A stretch of DNA of 64,000 bases from Panacagrimonas sp963975245. Lineage in GTDB: Bacteria > Pseudomonadota > Gammaproteobacteria > Nevskiales > Nevskiaceae. Shown piece by piece: positions 8,036-17,550 of the stretch; position 1 is the first letter of the stretch; every line of letters begins with the position of its first letter. The position numbers and the translations under genes are program-made. The notes beneath the pieces are model-generated. The model was given only the letters and a program-made list of their open reading frames with translations, was not told the DNA's origin and ran no database searches. The DNA lies in contig CAXBFJ010000004.1 in the NCBI GenBank assembly GCA_963975245.1, forward strand, positions 186,001-250,000. The letters are read 5' to 3'.

Positions 8036-10216
8036 TCAGACCTGTGCCTGATCGAGCAACTCGCTCAGCAGATTGCGCGTAATGCGCTGCTTGAGATCAG
8101 CCGGCCGCGCAAGACCCAGGCGCTCCAGATCATCTGCGTGACGTGCGTCTGTGAGCCGCGAGCTGAACAAGCCTTGCAGCAGCAATTTCCACTTTGGCGT
8201 TTGCGCCACACGCTGCTTCAAGGCCTGCAGAACCGGCAGCAACCTGAGCTCCTGTTGAGTGAACTCACTGCCGAAAGGAAACTGCGGCAGGATTTTTCTG
8301 AAGCCTTCAACACCCAGACGAGCTGCCAATGCTTCCGGTGTGTTGTTTCGATACTCAGCGGGGATCTGATAGCGCTGCTCAATCTTTCCCACGTCCTGCA
8401 TCTTGCGCAGCAGTTCCGGCTGGAAGCGCGAGTCAGCGATGTTGATGATTCGCTTCGCAACTTCACTATCGGTTTGTGCGCGCAGATCTGCGACGCCGTA
8501 CTCGGTGATGAGAATGTCGCGCAAGTGCCTGGGAATCGTGCAGTGCGCGTAATCACTGACAATGTTGCTGCTGGAGGTGCCATCGTCAGCCGTGCGGACC
8601 GCGCGCACCATCAGGATCGAACGGCCCGTCTGCAGCTGATGCGCCTGCGCAACAAAGTTGTACTGGCCGCCGACGCCTGAGACCACACGCCCGTCACTCA
8701 GGCCATCGGAAACCACCGCGCCATTGAGCGTTGCCATCATGCCGGTATTGATGAAACGCGCATGCAGCCGTTGTTGGCGATACAGCCGCGGATTCATGTC
8801 CAGCTGATTCACCTTGTTCACGCCGGTCATGCAGATGCGGGCCAGGCTTGCATCGTCGGCGTCTCGCAGTGCCTGATAGAAATCACGAGGCCCGAGGAAG
8901 AAACCGCCGCTCAGACAGATGCCATTGCGCAAAGCATGACCCAGACAGTTTTCTGTCAGCCATTGACGCGATTGATCGTCGGCAACATTGGCAATAAAGC
9001 GTGTGCCATCTGGGGCAATGATGTAGCCATCGTCATAGGCAACATCTTCCTTGAACACGCCATGGTGTTGCAGGACTTCAAAGTCCTGGCCGCGAATGAC
9101 GCGGACGCCGAGCCGGACAAAGCCTTCCAGCAAACATCCGTCAATTTTTTGCGGATTGCAGACGCCCTCGTTGATCAACTGTTGCAGGGCCCAGAAGTCG
9201 TAGACCTCGCGGCGCAGCACATCGCCTTGCAGGAGCTGCCAGAAGCCGTCAACAAACATTTCGGTAGCACCGTAGAGGCCCTGCTCAAATCGTTCTTCGC
9301 CGCCAATCTGCGATAACGCTTCGGTTTTTATCTGCTCGCCTTGCGCTGCTTCAAGCAGTCTGCGGTATTGCGCGTTGTCGTGATGACGCAGTAGCAGGGC
9401 GTGCGCAATGGCATCACCCAGACTGCCAATGCCGATCTGCAAGGTTCCGCCATCCTTGACCAGCGCCGAGGCATGAAGACCAATCGCGTGATCGGCCAGC
9501 GCGACTGCCGTTCTGGGCGTGGAGAACAGCGCCGTGTTGTAGCGTGGATTGACCACCAGCAGATCAAACCAGTCTGCATCAACTTCTGCATCCTGCGCCA
9601 TGAAGGGCAACTGCTCGTTAACCACGCCAATCACAACGGATTCACGGCTACCCTGCTGCTGGGCTTCTCGCAGCAATTGTGCGAGTTCAGGGCCAGTATC
9701 AGGGTTGCAGCTGAGGCTGTATCGCGTACGGCCATTTTCATCTTTTCGCTGCGCGATGGATTGCATCAGCACATTGCATCCCTGCGCGAAGACGTCGCGT
9801 GCGGCGAAAGTGTAATTGGTGGAAATGTAGTCGCGCTGTGCCGCTTCATTGCGCATGCGGCTGCCAGGTCGAAAGAAAAATTCTATGACGCGGACATTGT
9901 CCGGCAGCGTTCCGGCTGTCACATCCTGCGCATAATCCAGATCGACGACGCCCTCGAACACCCGGTCGAGGATCGGTTGCATGAATGCCGCCTCAAGCGC
10001 CGAAGCCGTTATAGGCTTTTCCAGCGAAAGCGCGGTCAGAAAGGTCAGGGAGAGATTGGTATCAGCGCGAGCCCGCGCGTAAAGCGCATTAACGAGCTCA
10101 GCGGGTTTCCCTAGGCCCAGGGGTAGCGCCACACGCAGATCCGACCCCACCGTCTGAATCAGCTGGTCAACGCAGGTTTCTACATCATCCAGTACGAGGG
10201 GAGTCTTGGCGGACAC
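8036..10216 (-). CDS. Acetyl-CoA hydrolase/transferase family protein
   Basis: The 726-residue protein belongs to the acetyl-CoA hydrolase/CoA-transferase family, in its long proteobacterial form. The C-terminal domain is clear: 'VVSGVGGQYNFVAQAH', 'SNIVSDYAHCTIPRHLRDILITEYGVADLRAQTDSEVAKRIINIADSRFQ'-like blocks (about residues 510-610). The N-terminal half has the CoA-transferase fold, and the final 100 residues are a helical extension. The enzyme moves CoA between acyl groups or hydrolyses acetyl-CoA. The start is GTG at 10216. The adjacent hairpin at 10287-10322 insulates it from the GST upstream, so it probably has its own promoter. Confidence 0.9.
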   Translation of the reverse strand: MSAKTPLVLDDVETCVDQLIQTVGSDLRVALPLGLGKPAELVNALYARARADTNLSLTFLTALSLEKPITASALEAAFMQPILDRVFEGVVDLDYAQDVTAGTLPDNVRVIEFFFRPGSRMRNEAAQRDYISTNYTFAARDVFAQGCNVLMQSIAQRKDENGRTRYSLSCNPDTGPELAQLLREAQQQGSRESVVIGVVNEQLPFMAQDAEVDADWFDLLVVNPRYNTALFSTPRTAVALADHAIGLHASALVKDGGTLQIGIGSLGDAIAHALLLRHHDNAQYRRLLEAAQGEQIKTEALSQIGGEERFEQGLYGATEMFVDGFWQLLQGDVLRREVYDFWALQQLINEGVCNPQKIDGCLLEGFVRLGVRVIRGQDFEVLQHHGVFKEDVAYDDGYIIAPDGTRFIANVADDQSRQWLTENCLGHALRNGICLSGGFFLGPRDFYQALRDADDASLARICMTGVNKVNQLDMNPRLYRQQRLHARFINTGMMATLNGAVVSDGLSDGRVVSGVGGQYNFVAQAHQLQTGRSILMVRAVRTADDGTSSSNIVSDYAHCTIPRHLRDILITEYGVADLRAQTDSEVAKRIINIADSRFQPELLRKMQDVGKIEQRYQIPAEYRNNTPEALAARLGVEGFRKILPQFPFGSEFTQQELRLLPVLQALKQRVAQTPKWKLLLQGLFSSRLTDARHADDLERLGLARPADLKQRITRNLLSELLDQAQV

Positions 10217-10286
10217 GGTTTAAGGCCGGCAGGAGGAGAGGAACCGGCAGTATTGATGCCATTGGCACGCGCGGACAAGAAGAATC

Positions 10287-10322
10287 AAAAAAGGCCTCCC
10301 GGACTTGCGTCCGGGAGGCCTT
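10287..10322 (-). terminator. Rho-independent terminator of the GST gene
   Basis: A perfect 14 bp stem (10291-10304 with 10309-10322) closes a TTGC/GCAA loop. On the minus strand the stem is followed by a run of six T residues (A-run at 10287-10292 on the plus strand). It ends transcription of the GST gene, whose stop is at 10341. Confidence 0.92.
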
Positions 10323-10340
10323 GTTCTCGCTGCGAGGATT

Positions 10341-10991
10341 TTATCCGCGCATGCCCACCTGCTCGGAACCAGGATGCAGGCTGGCCTTGGCGCTGGGACG
10401 TGCTTCCATGCGCTTAAACCAAGCGTCTATATTCTTCTGTGCCGGGTTCAGCGGCTGTCCGACGCCATTGGTGAAATCCAGGCAGCAGTACAGAGCCAGA
10501 TCAACGAGTCGCAGTTTGTTGCCGCAGATGAAGTCGCGGCCACCGATCAGACCGTCGAGCCAGTCCAGACCCAGCTCACCGCGCTTCTTCAGGCCTTCGG
10601 CCGCTTCGGGCAGGCAATGAACGCGATTCTTGAACAGGTCCAGACCTGTTGAGTAGCGGAAGGAGTTGTAACGATCTTCGGTGATGATCAGCTCAACCCG
10701 GCGCTGCCAGCTGCGGGAGATTGCGCGTTCTTCAGCATTCTCACCCACCAGGGAATTGTCAGGATTGAGTTCGTCGAGATACTCGCAGATGGCGATGGTC
10801 TCGCCGATGATGGTGCCGTTGTCGAGTTCCAGCGCAGGAACCTGACCGGATGGATTCTTCGCCATGAACTCTGCCTTGCGATTCTCGCCCGCGAGAATGT
10901 CATGGTCCTGCATGGGGATATCGATACCTTTTTCCAGCATGTACATGCGCACCATGCGGGGATTGGGGCCGAATGAACTGAGCAGCTTCAT
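10341..10991 (-). CDS. Glutathione S-transferase family protein
   Basis: The 216-residue cytosolic GST has a thioredoxin-like N-terminal domain (1-80) with 'SSFGPNPRMVRMYMLEKG' and the glutathione-contact stretch 'NPSGQVPALELDNGTIIGETIAICEYLDE' (cis-Pro in 'QVPAL'). An all-helical C-terminal domain follows. The active-site residue is probably Ser5 or Ser6. It conjugates glutathione to electrophiles or has a related redox role. A strong AGGAG precedes the ATG. A clean terminator follows. Confidence 0.92.
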   Translation of the reverse strand: MKLLSSFGPNPRMVRMYMLEKGIDIPMQDHDILAGENRKAEFMAKNPSGQVPALELDNGTIIGETIAICEYLDELNPDNSLVGENAEERAISRSWQRRVELIITEDRYNSFRYSTGLDLFKNRVHCLPEAAEGLKKRGELGLDWLDGLIGGRDFICGNKLRLVDLALYCCLDFTNGVGQPLNPAQKNIDAWFKRMEARPSAKASLHPGSEQVGMRG

Positions 10992-11079
10992 GATGTTCTC
11001 CTGAGTTTTGTAATGGGTGAATCTGGGCCGCGACGAATACGTGGCGGTTCAAAGGGAGCCTATGTCAACAGAATCCCGC

Positions 11080-11985
11080 TCATGCCGCCATAAGGAATTG
11101 CCCTAGTTCGCTGATGAATTGGCGCGGCTGCTCGAAGGGAATGGCGTGACCGCAGTTGTCAAACTGAACAATCCGCGCATGCGGTACCAGCTTGCCAATA
11201 CTGAGCTGGCCATCTGCCGGATACATGGTGGACTGCATGCCAATCAATGCCGTCATGGGCACCTTTATATCGGGCAGACTGGATCGCCAGTCGTAATCGT
11301 CATGGAGATATGAGCGCAGGCAATCCATGTAAATCGGCCAGTTGCTGACCGGCGCCACACGGCGAATGAGGAATTCGTGTTGCGACAGGGTCACGAAACG
11401 TTTCCAGTTGCTGCGATGAAAAGCGTGGCCATAAAACGTGGAAAGATGCTTCCAAAGTTCGCGACGCAGATAGCGCGGCAGACGCCGGTAGCTGAGACCG
11501 CGATAAGGTTCCAGCAGGCGCATCAATGCGCTCATCTGCTCGAAGCCTTCTGACTGCTGCGGACCGAGCAGGCCATGCGCCCACTCCTGAGAATTCAAGA
11601 CACGTGGTGATTGATCGATGTGCAGGTAGGCCTTGATCCGATCAAAACCGTACATGCGCTGATACTGCATCGCGGTGCAGGCACCCATGGACAGACCGCC
11701 GAGATATACATCTTGCAGGTCGAGGGCATCGAACAGGTCGGCCACATCTTCTGCGTGCTGATTGAGCAAGGTCGGTTGGGTCAGCTTGAGATCGTGCGAG
11801 CCACCGAAGCCCCGCAGATCCGGCAGGATGAAGCGATGCCGGTGCAGCATAGGCGCGACGAAGGGAAGCCAGAGTGCAGCGGGCATGGCGAAACCATGGA
11901 GCAGCACGCAGGTCTTGCGCGCCTTGCGACGACCAACATCCAGATAATGCAGGCGCGACCCATCGCGCATCGTGACAAAAGGCAT
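11080..11985 (-). CDS. Alpha/beta hydrolase
   Basis: The 301-residue protein has a typical alpha/beta-hydrolase layout: oxyanion motif 'LLHGFAMPAALW' near 30, nucleophile elbow G-L-S-M-G with Ser at about 98, an acid in 'IGMQSTMYPADG' and catalytic His in 'FDNCGHAIPFEQP' near 278. The lid region (about 125-205) is rich in Arg, Trp and Tyr. Esterase, lipase or dienelactone-like activity is possible; the substrate is not predictable. It is transcribed toward the GST but separated by 88 bp. Confidence 0.88.
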   Translation of the reverse strand: MPFVTMRDGSRLHYLDVGRRKARKTCVLLHGFAMPAALWLPFVAPMLHRHRFILPDLRGFGGSHDLKLTQPTLLNQHAEDVADLFDALDLQDVYLGGLSMGACTAMQYQRMYGFDRIKAYLHIDQSPRVLNSQEWAHGLLGPQQSEGFEQMSALMRLLEPYRGLSYRRLPRYLRRELWKHLSTFYGHAFHRSNWKRFVTLSQHEFLIRRVAPVSNWPIYMDCLRSYLHDDYDWRSSLPDIKVPMTALIGMQSTMYPADGQLSIGKLVPHARIVQFDNCGHAIPFEQPRQFISELGQFLMAA

Positions 11986-12111
11986 TCGTCGTTCTTTTAC
12001 TGTGAGTTCTTGTTGGTTTTTACTTGATGCTTTTGCAGCCGAGGAGATTGTTGCAAGCGCCCAAGGGTTTGTCGCCTGCTTGGGGCAAATTCGCTAGCGA
12101 GGTTTGCATGC

Positions 12112-12990
12112 TTGCGTCTGATCGCGACAGACTGCCGTGGCAGTACATCCCGCTGCGTCATTGCGTCGGCCACATTGAAGATATTTTTTGCTCTGGCTGG
12201 CTTGTTGCTGGGCGTGGGCTTGCTGGCTTTCCTGCTGTTGTATTTTGGCCAGAACCGGCTGATCTATCCGATACCTGATGTCGACCTGCCCACCGACGCG
12301 CTGTCCGGTTCGGTGACGAAGATTGATCTGGAGTCGAGTTACGGCCTGCTCATGCCTGCAGTCTTGAAGAACGGCGATCGCGGCCCGCTCATCATCTTCA
12401 CGCACGGTAATCGCGAAGCTGCGTTTCAGTGGCTTGATGAGTTTGAAGCGCTGCAGGACAACGGCATCTCGATTCTTCTGGTGGAGTATCCGGGCTATGC
12501 CGGAGCGCCGGGAATGCCATCATTGCAGAGCGTCAAACAAGCCGTAGTGTCCGCTTATGACGTCGCGCGCGAACTGCCTTACGTCGACGCATCCCGGATT
12601 GTCGCCTACGGTCGTTCTGTTGGCGGTGGCGCGGCTGCCTTGCTGGCAGAAAGCCGTCCTGTCGCAGCCCTGTGTCTGGAGTCGACATTCTCTTCTCTCG
12701 AAAAGCTGGTGTCAGAAAATGGAGCGCCAACACACTTTCTCAAAGACCGTTATGACAACAAATCCATCGTCGAGAATTTAAGCATGCCTGTCTTCATCTA
12801 TCACGGGACAGAGGACACCATCATTCCGCTTTCACATGCTCACGCGCTCAGCAGTGCGGCGGCCGACGCAACCTTGCTGACGGAAAAATGTGGTCACTCT
12901 GATTGCCCTCGACCCTGGCAGGCTCTGCAGGATTTTCTCGATAGCAAGGCACCTGCAGTCAGCGCATCTGCACCGGCGCAGCAGCCGTGA
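12112..12990 (+). CDS. Membrane-anchored alpha/beta hydrolase (BEM46/ABHD13-like)
   Basis: The 292-residue protein has one N-terminal membrane segment (about residues 24-46, 'IFFALAGLLLGVGLLAFLLL') and then 'FGQNRLIYP', a signature of the BEM46/YqiK-like hydrolases. The catalytic motifs are 'FTHGN' (oxyanion), G-R-S-V-G (nucleophile Ser) and 'CGHSDCP' (His), with Asp in 'HGTEDTIIP'. It is probably an inner-membrane or periplasm-facing esterase of unknown substrate. The start is uncertain: the TTG at 12112 is used, but TTG at 12175 just before the membrane segment is also plausible; neither has a strong ribosome site. It converges with ydfG (1 bp gap). Confidence 0.82.
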   Translation: MRLIATDCRGSTSRCVIASATLKIFFALAGLLLGVGLLAFLLLYFGQNRLIYPIPDVDLPTDALSGSVTKIDLESSYGLLMPAVLKNGDRGPLIIFTHGNREAAFQWLDEFEALQDNGISILLVEYPGYAGAPGMPSLQSVKQAVVSAYDVARELPYVDASRIVAYGRSVGGGAAALLAESRPVAALCLESTFSSLEKLVSENGAPTHFLKDRYDNKSIVENLSMPVFIYHGTEDTIIPLSHAHALSSAAADATLLTEKCGHSDCPRPWQALQDFLDSKAPAVSASAPAQQP

Positions 12991-12991
12991 C

Positions 12992-13759
12992 TCAGGATTT
13001 TGCGTTTGTCTTTTGTTCTCTATGCACGGCAACAGGACCAAAACCCTGGCACACCGGCGTAATCGACAGCGTATTCACGTTGACGTGCGCCGGACGCATT
13101 GCAACCCAGTAGACCGTGTCGGCAATATCCTCTGCACTCAGTGCTTCTGCATTTTCATAAACGGTTTCTGCACGTCGGTCATCGCCACTGAAACGCACAT
13201 TTGAAAACTCCGTTCCACCGGCGAGGCCGGGTTCAACATCGGTGACGCGCACAGCCGTCTGATAAAGATCAGCTCGCAGGTTGAGAGAGAATTGCCGCAC
13301 GAAAGCTTTGCTGGCGCCGTAGACGTTGGACCCCGGATAAGGCCACTCTCCTGCGGTAGAACCAATGTTGATGATATGACCGCGGTTTCGCGCAACCATC
13401 CCAGGTAGCACGCAATGGGTGAGCGTCATCAGTCCCTTGACGTTGGTATCCACCATTTGCTCCCACTGATCCAGTGAGGCGCGCTGGGCCGGCTCCAGCC
13501 CAAGGGCAAGTCCTGCGTTGTTGACCAGCACATCAATCGAAGCAAAGTCTGCGGGCAGCGTCTGGATCGCTGCTTCAACAGCCTTTCGATCGCGCACATC
13601 CAAAGCGATGCACAGGCTTGGCACCTTCAGGCTTGCGGCAAGTTGCTTGAGCCGCGTTTCACGCCGACCACACAGGATCAGGCTCGCTCCCTGAGCGGCG
13701 AATCTTTCCGCAATGGCTTTGCCGAAACCGGAACTTGCTCCACTGATGAAAACAATCAA
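12992..13759 (-). CDS. ydfG: YdfG-type NADP-dependent 3-hydroxy acid dehydrogenase
   Basis: The 255-residue short-chain dehydrogenase strongly resembles E. coli YdfG: 'IDVLVNNAGLALG.EPA', 'GHIINIGSTAGEWPYPGSNVYGASKAFVRQFSLNLRADL' region, 'VEPGLAGGTEFSNVRFSGDD' and 'HVNVNTL'. Catalytic Ser, Tyr and Lys are all present. The cofactor loop is SGASSGFG instead of TGxxxGFG. YdfG reduces malonic semialdehyde and oxidises L-allo-threonine and serine with NADP. I chose the TTG at 13759, which gives the family start (M)IVFISG and has an AGGA 7 bases upstream; a TTG at 13789 would add 10 residues. Confidence 0.9.
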   Translation of the reverse strand: MIVFISGASSGFGKAIAERFAAQGASLILCGRRETRLKQLAASLKVPSLCIALDVRDRKAVEAAIQTLPADFASIDVLVNNAGLALGLEPAQRASLDQWEQMVDTNVKGLMTLTHCVLPGMVARNRGHIINIGSTAGEWPYPGSNVYGASKAFVRQFSLNLRADLYQTAVRVTDVEPGLAGGTEFSNVRFSGDDRRAETVYENAEALSAEDIADTVYWVAMRPAHVNVNTLSITPVCQGFGPVAVHREQKTNAKS

Positions 13760-13884
13760 GGTCGTATCCTGAGAAAGAAGGTGCCGCAAAGGCTAACGGT
13801 TCAAGCTTGCTTTCGACAGCCTTGTTGATGATCGGACCGCACGCGCCATTTGGCAGCTTCGTTGGCGGCTTTTTAGTTGCCCAC

Positions 13885-13910
13885 AAAAAAGCCCCGGTTT
13901 CCCGGGGCTT
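13885..13910 (-). terminator. Terminator of glnA
   Basis: Reading the minus strand, a stem AAGCCCCGG/CCGGGGCTT with a short loop (13889-13910) runs straight into a T6 tract (A-run 13885-13890 on the plus strand). It lies 29 bp beyond the glnA stop codon. Confidence 0.9.
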
Positions 13911-13938
13911 CTTAGCCAGCTAGGCTGGTCGGTGCAGC

Positions 13939-15351
<1,413 letters not shown>

Positions 15352-15442
15352 GGGGTCTCCTGCAGGGTGATGAGTGTTGGATGAAAAATAATTCGATTGG
15401 CCGCGGAGCCAAAAACCTGGTTCCAGCGGTGCGCCAAAATAA

Positions 15443-15458
15443 TGCAGAAACCGTGCCG
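15443..15458 (-). promoter_or_regulatory. Candidate sigma-54 promoter of glnA
   Basis: On the minus strand the sequence CGGCACG-GTTT-CTGCA matches the sigma-54 -24/-12 consensus TGGCACG-N4-TTGCA at 10 of 12 positions, with the essential GG-N10-GC spacing. It lies about 92 bp upstream of the glnA ATG, a normal leader length. GCACC/GGTGC half-sites directly upstream are not spaced like NtrC sites, so the activator site is not identified. Confidence 0.6.
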
Positions 15459-15589
15459 CACCCGTTGACCGCGGTGCGTTAGCCTAGCGGATTCTCGCCC
15501 CATTTGTGGGCAGAACCCCGCTCGACTGCGCCTTTTTTGCCCGATACGGCCCGCTATACTGCGCCGCCTCCATCGTCGATCGCCGAGCC

Positions 15590-16492
15590 ATGACCTTTCA
15601 GGACCTGATTCTCAAGCTCCAGACTTTCTGGGCGCAGCAGGGTTGCACCGTGATCCAGCCCATGGACATGGAAATGGGCGCCGGAACCTTCCACTGGGCG
15701 ACCTTCCTCCGGGCGCTGGGCCCTGAGCCTTGGAATACGGCCTATGTGCAGCCCAGCCGCCGCCCTACAGATGGTCGCTACGGCGAGAACCCGAACCGGC
15801 TTCAGCACTACTACCAGTTTCAGGTGCTGATGAAGCCGAGCCCACCGGATATCCAGAAGCTGTACCTCAAGTCATTGGAAATGCTGGGCTTTGATGCGCT
15901 GACTCACGATATTCGCTTTGTTGAGGACAACTGGGAGTCGCCCACCCTGGGGGCATGGGGCCTGGGCTGGGAAGTCTGGCTCAATGGCATGGAAGTCACC
16001 CAATTCACCTACTTTCAACAAGTGGGCGGTCTTGTGTGCAAGCCGGTCGCGGGTGAGATTACCTACGGCCTGGAGCGTCTGGCGATGTATATCCAGAAAA
16101 AGGAGAGCGTCTACGACCTGATCTGGTCTGACGCGGGCGGGCGCATCGTTACCTATGGCGATGTCTATCATCAGAACGAGGTCGAGCAGAGCGCCTACAA
16201 CTTCGAACACGCGGACGTGGCTACCCTGTTTGATCGCTTCGACAAGGCCGAGGCCGAATGCCAGCGACTGCTGTCACTGGAGACGCCACTGCCCCTGCCG
16301 GCCTATGAACGCACCGTTCAAGCCTCACATGCCTTCAATCTGCTGGACGCGCGGGGCGCGATCTCGGTGACCGAGCGCCAGGCTTACATTCTTCGCGTTC
16401 GCGGATTGGCCAGAGGCTGTGCCGAGGCCTACTTCAATGCACGGGAAAAGCTCGGCTTCCCAATGCTGGAGAAGAACAGAACCGCGGCTTGA
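15590..16492 (+). CDS. glyQ: Glycyl-tRNA synthetase alpha subunit
   Basis: The 300-residue protein is the alpha chain of the bacterial alpha2beta2 glycyl-tRNA synthetase: it begins MTFQDLILKLQTFWAQQGC and contains 'DMEMGAGTFHWATFLRALGPEPW' as overlapping class II motifs and 'QFQVLMKPSP'. It carries the aminoacylation active site. The ATG at 15590 is the conserved start; an upstream extension of 28 codons in frame is discarded. Unusually, the beta-subunit gene glyS is not adjacent but starts at 23740. Promoter signals would share the 238 bp gap with glnA. Confidence 0.98.
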   Translation: MTFQDLILKLQTFWAQQGCTVIQPMDMEMGAGTFHWATFLRALGPEPWNTAYVQPSRRPTDGRYGENPNRLQHYYQFQVLMKPSPPDIQKLYLKSLEMLGFDALTHDIRFVEDNWESPTLGAWGLGWEVWLNGMEVTQFTYFQQVGGLVCKPVAGEITYGLERLAMYIQKKESVYDLIWSDAGGRIVTYGDVYHQNEVEQSAYNFEHADVATLFDRFDKAEAECQRLLSLETPLPLPAYERTVQASHAFNLLDARGAISVTERQAYILRVRGLARGCAEAYFNAREKLGFPMLEKNRTAA

Positions 16493-16543
16493 GTGGCCTG
16501 CAACATGATGTGGATTCTGCTCGCATCCCGCTGAGGCGCTTGT

Positions 16544-17452
16544 TCAGGCCAGCGTCCAGTAGATCAGGCCGCCAACCAGCAACAGGTGAAGCGTCCATTT
16601 GCCCAGCCGGTACTTGCGCGGTTGTGCCTTCTTCAAGGCCTTCATGTAGGCCTTGTACCTGACCACCGGCTCCTTCATCCGATTGCCGATGCCGGTGATG
16701 CTGGGGTCGAGGTTGTCGATGTAGAACAGACCATTGAACGCACGCGCGAAACGGTAGTAGATGCGCTCCAGCAGGCGCCAGCGAAGCGGGCGGTCCAGAT
16801 CGGTCATCAGGATGATGCGCGGCGTATCCGTATCGTTGTAGGCGGCGTGCAAATAGGTTTCGTCAAAGGTGATCGCCTCGCCATCTCGCCAGGCATAGTG
16901 ATCGCCGTCCACCACGAGGCCGCACTGCTCTGAATTGGGCGTCGACAAACCCAATGAATAGCGAACACTGAAAGCAAAGGGATCGTGGTGCTGGGTCAGG
17001 CGCTTGCCCGGCATCAGCACCGCAAACAGCGCCAGATTCATGCCCGGCACCTGATCAATAAGCGCCATGGTCGTCGGCGCCAGCTGCCGGGCCGAGGGAA
17101 TATTGAAGTCGTAGACCTTCAGATAAAAACTCTTCCAGCGGTTGTCCCGATAAAAATTACTGCCGGGAAGATCATCCTTGGTGGCGATGTGATTGCTCTG
17201 ATAGAGCGCCAGGGCTTCATCGCGAATGATCTCCCAGTTGTCTTCCAGAATCTGGACCTGCGGAAAGCTGCCAGCAGGCAACCGAGACGCTGTGGAGATA
17301 CGCGAGGAAAAATAGGCTGGAAGATTGAACGGCACCATGAAGGTGGAAAAATCCGTCAGCTGGCGACCCCAGGGCATGTGTGCCTTGTTGCGCAGCCGAA
17401 CGAAGGCGAGGCTGCCGCCGTAAATCAACACGAGGGTTATCAGGACTGCCAC
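16544..17452 (-). CDS. lpxO: Lipid A 2-hydroxylase LpxO-like aspartyl/asparaginyl beta-hydroxylase
   Basis: The 302-residue membrane protein has N- and C-terminal membrane segments around a cytosolic Fe(II)/2-oxoglutarate dioxygenase domain. Metal ligands are seen in 'LTQHHDPF' (H-x-D) and 'TYLHAAYN' (distal His), and 'PRIILMTDLDRPL' fits the 2-oxoglutarate site. LpxO hydroxylates lipid A secondary acyl chains at C2. I chose GTG at 17452, which has GGAG five bases upstream and starts directly with the membrane helix; a TTG at 17467 would add five residues. The gene lies between glyQ (convergent) and the large lipoprotein. Confidence 0.88.
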   Translation of the reverse strand: MAVLITLVLIYGGSLAFVRLRNKAHMPWGRQLTDFSTFMVPFNLPAYFSSRISTASRLPAGSFPQVQILEDNWEIIRDEALALYQSNHIATKDDLPGSNFYRDNRWKSFYLKVYDFNIPSARQLAPTTMALIDQVPGMNLALFAVLMPGKRLTQHHDPFAFSVRYSLGLSTPNSEQCGLVVDGDHYAWRDGEAITFDETYLHAAYNDTDTPRIILMTDLDRPLRWRLLERIYYRFARAFNGLFYIDNLDPSITGIGNRMKEPVVRYKAYMKALKKAQPRKYRLGKWTLHLLLVGGLIYWTLA

Positions 17453-17550
17453 GACATCTCCGGTCAACTGCCCGCAGGCGGCCGGACGATTTGGCAGCGT
17501 GCAGTGTCCGCTACGATACCCCTTTGCACCCCACTGCAGGGCGCAGGCTG

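Noticed and set aside
9401..10114. Long plus-strand frame over the acetyl-CoA hydrolase gene
   Set aside because: Antisense shadow of a full-length conserved enzyme; no family match seen.
15458..15485. GCACC/GGTGC half-sites upstream of glnA as an NtrC site
   Set aside because: The spacing between half-sites is three bases longer than in NtrC sites and they touch the -24 element.
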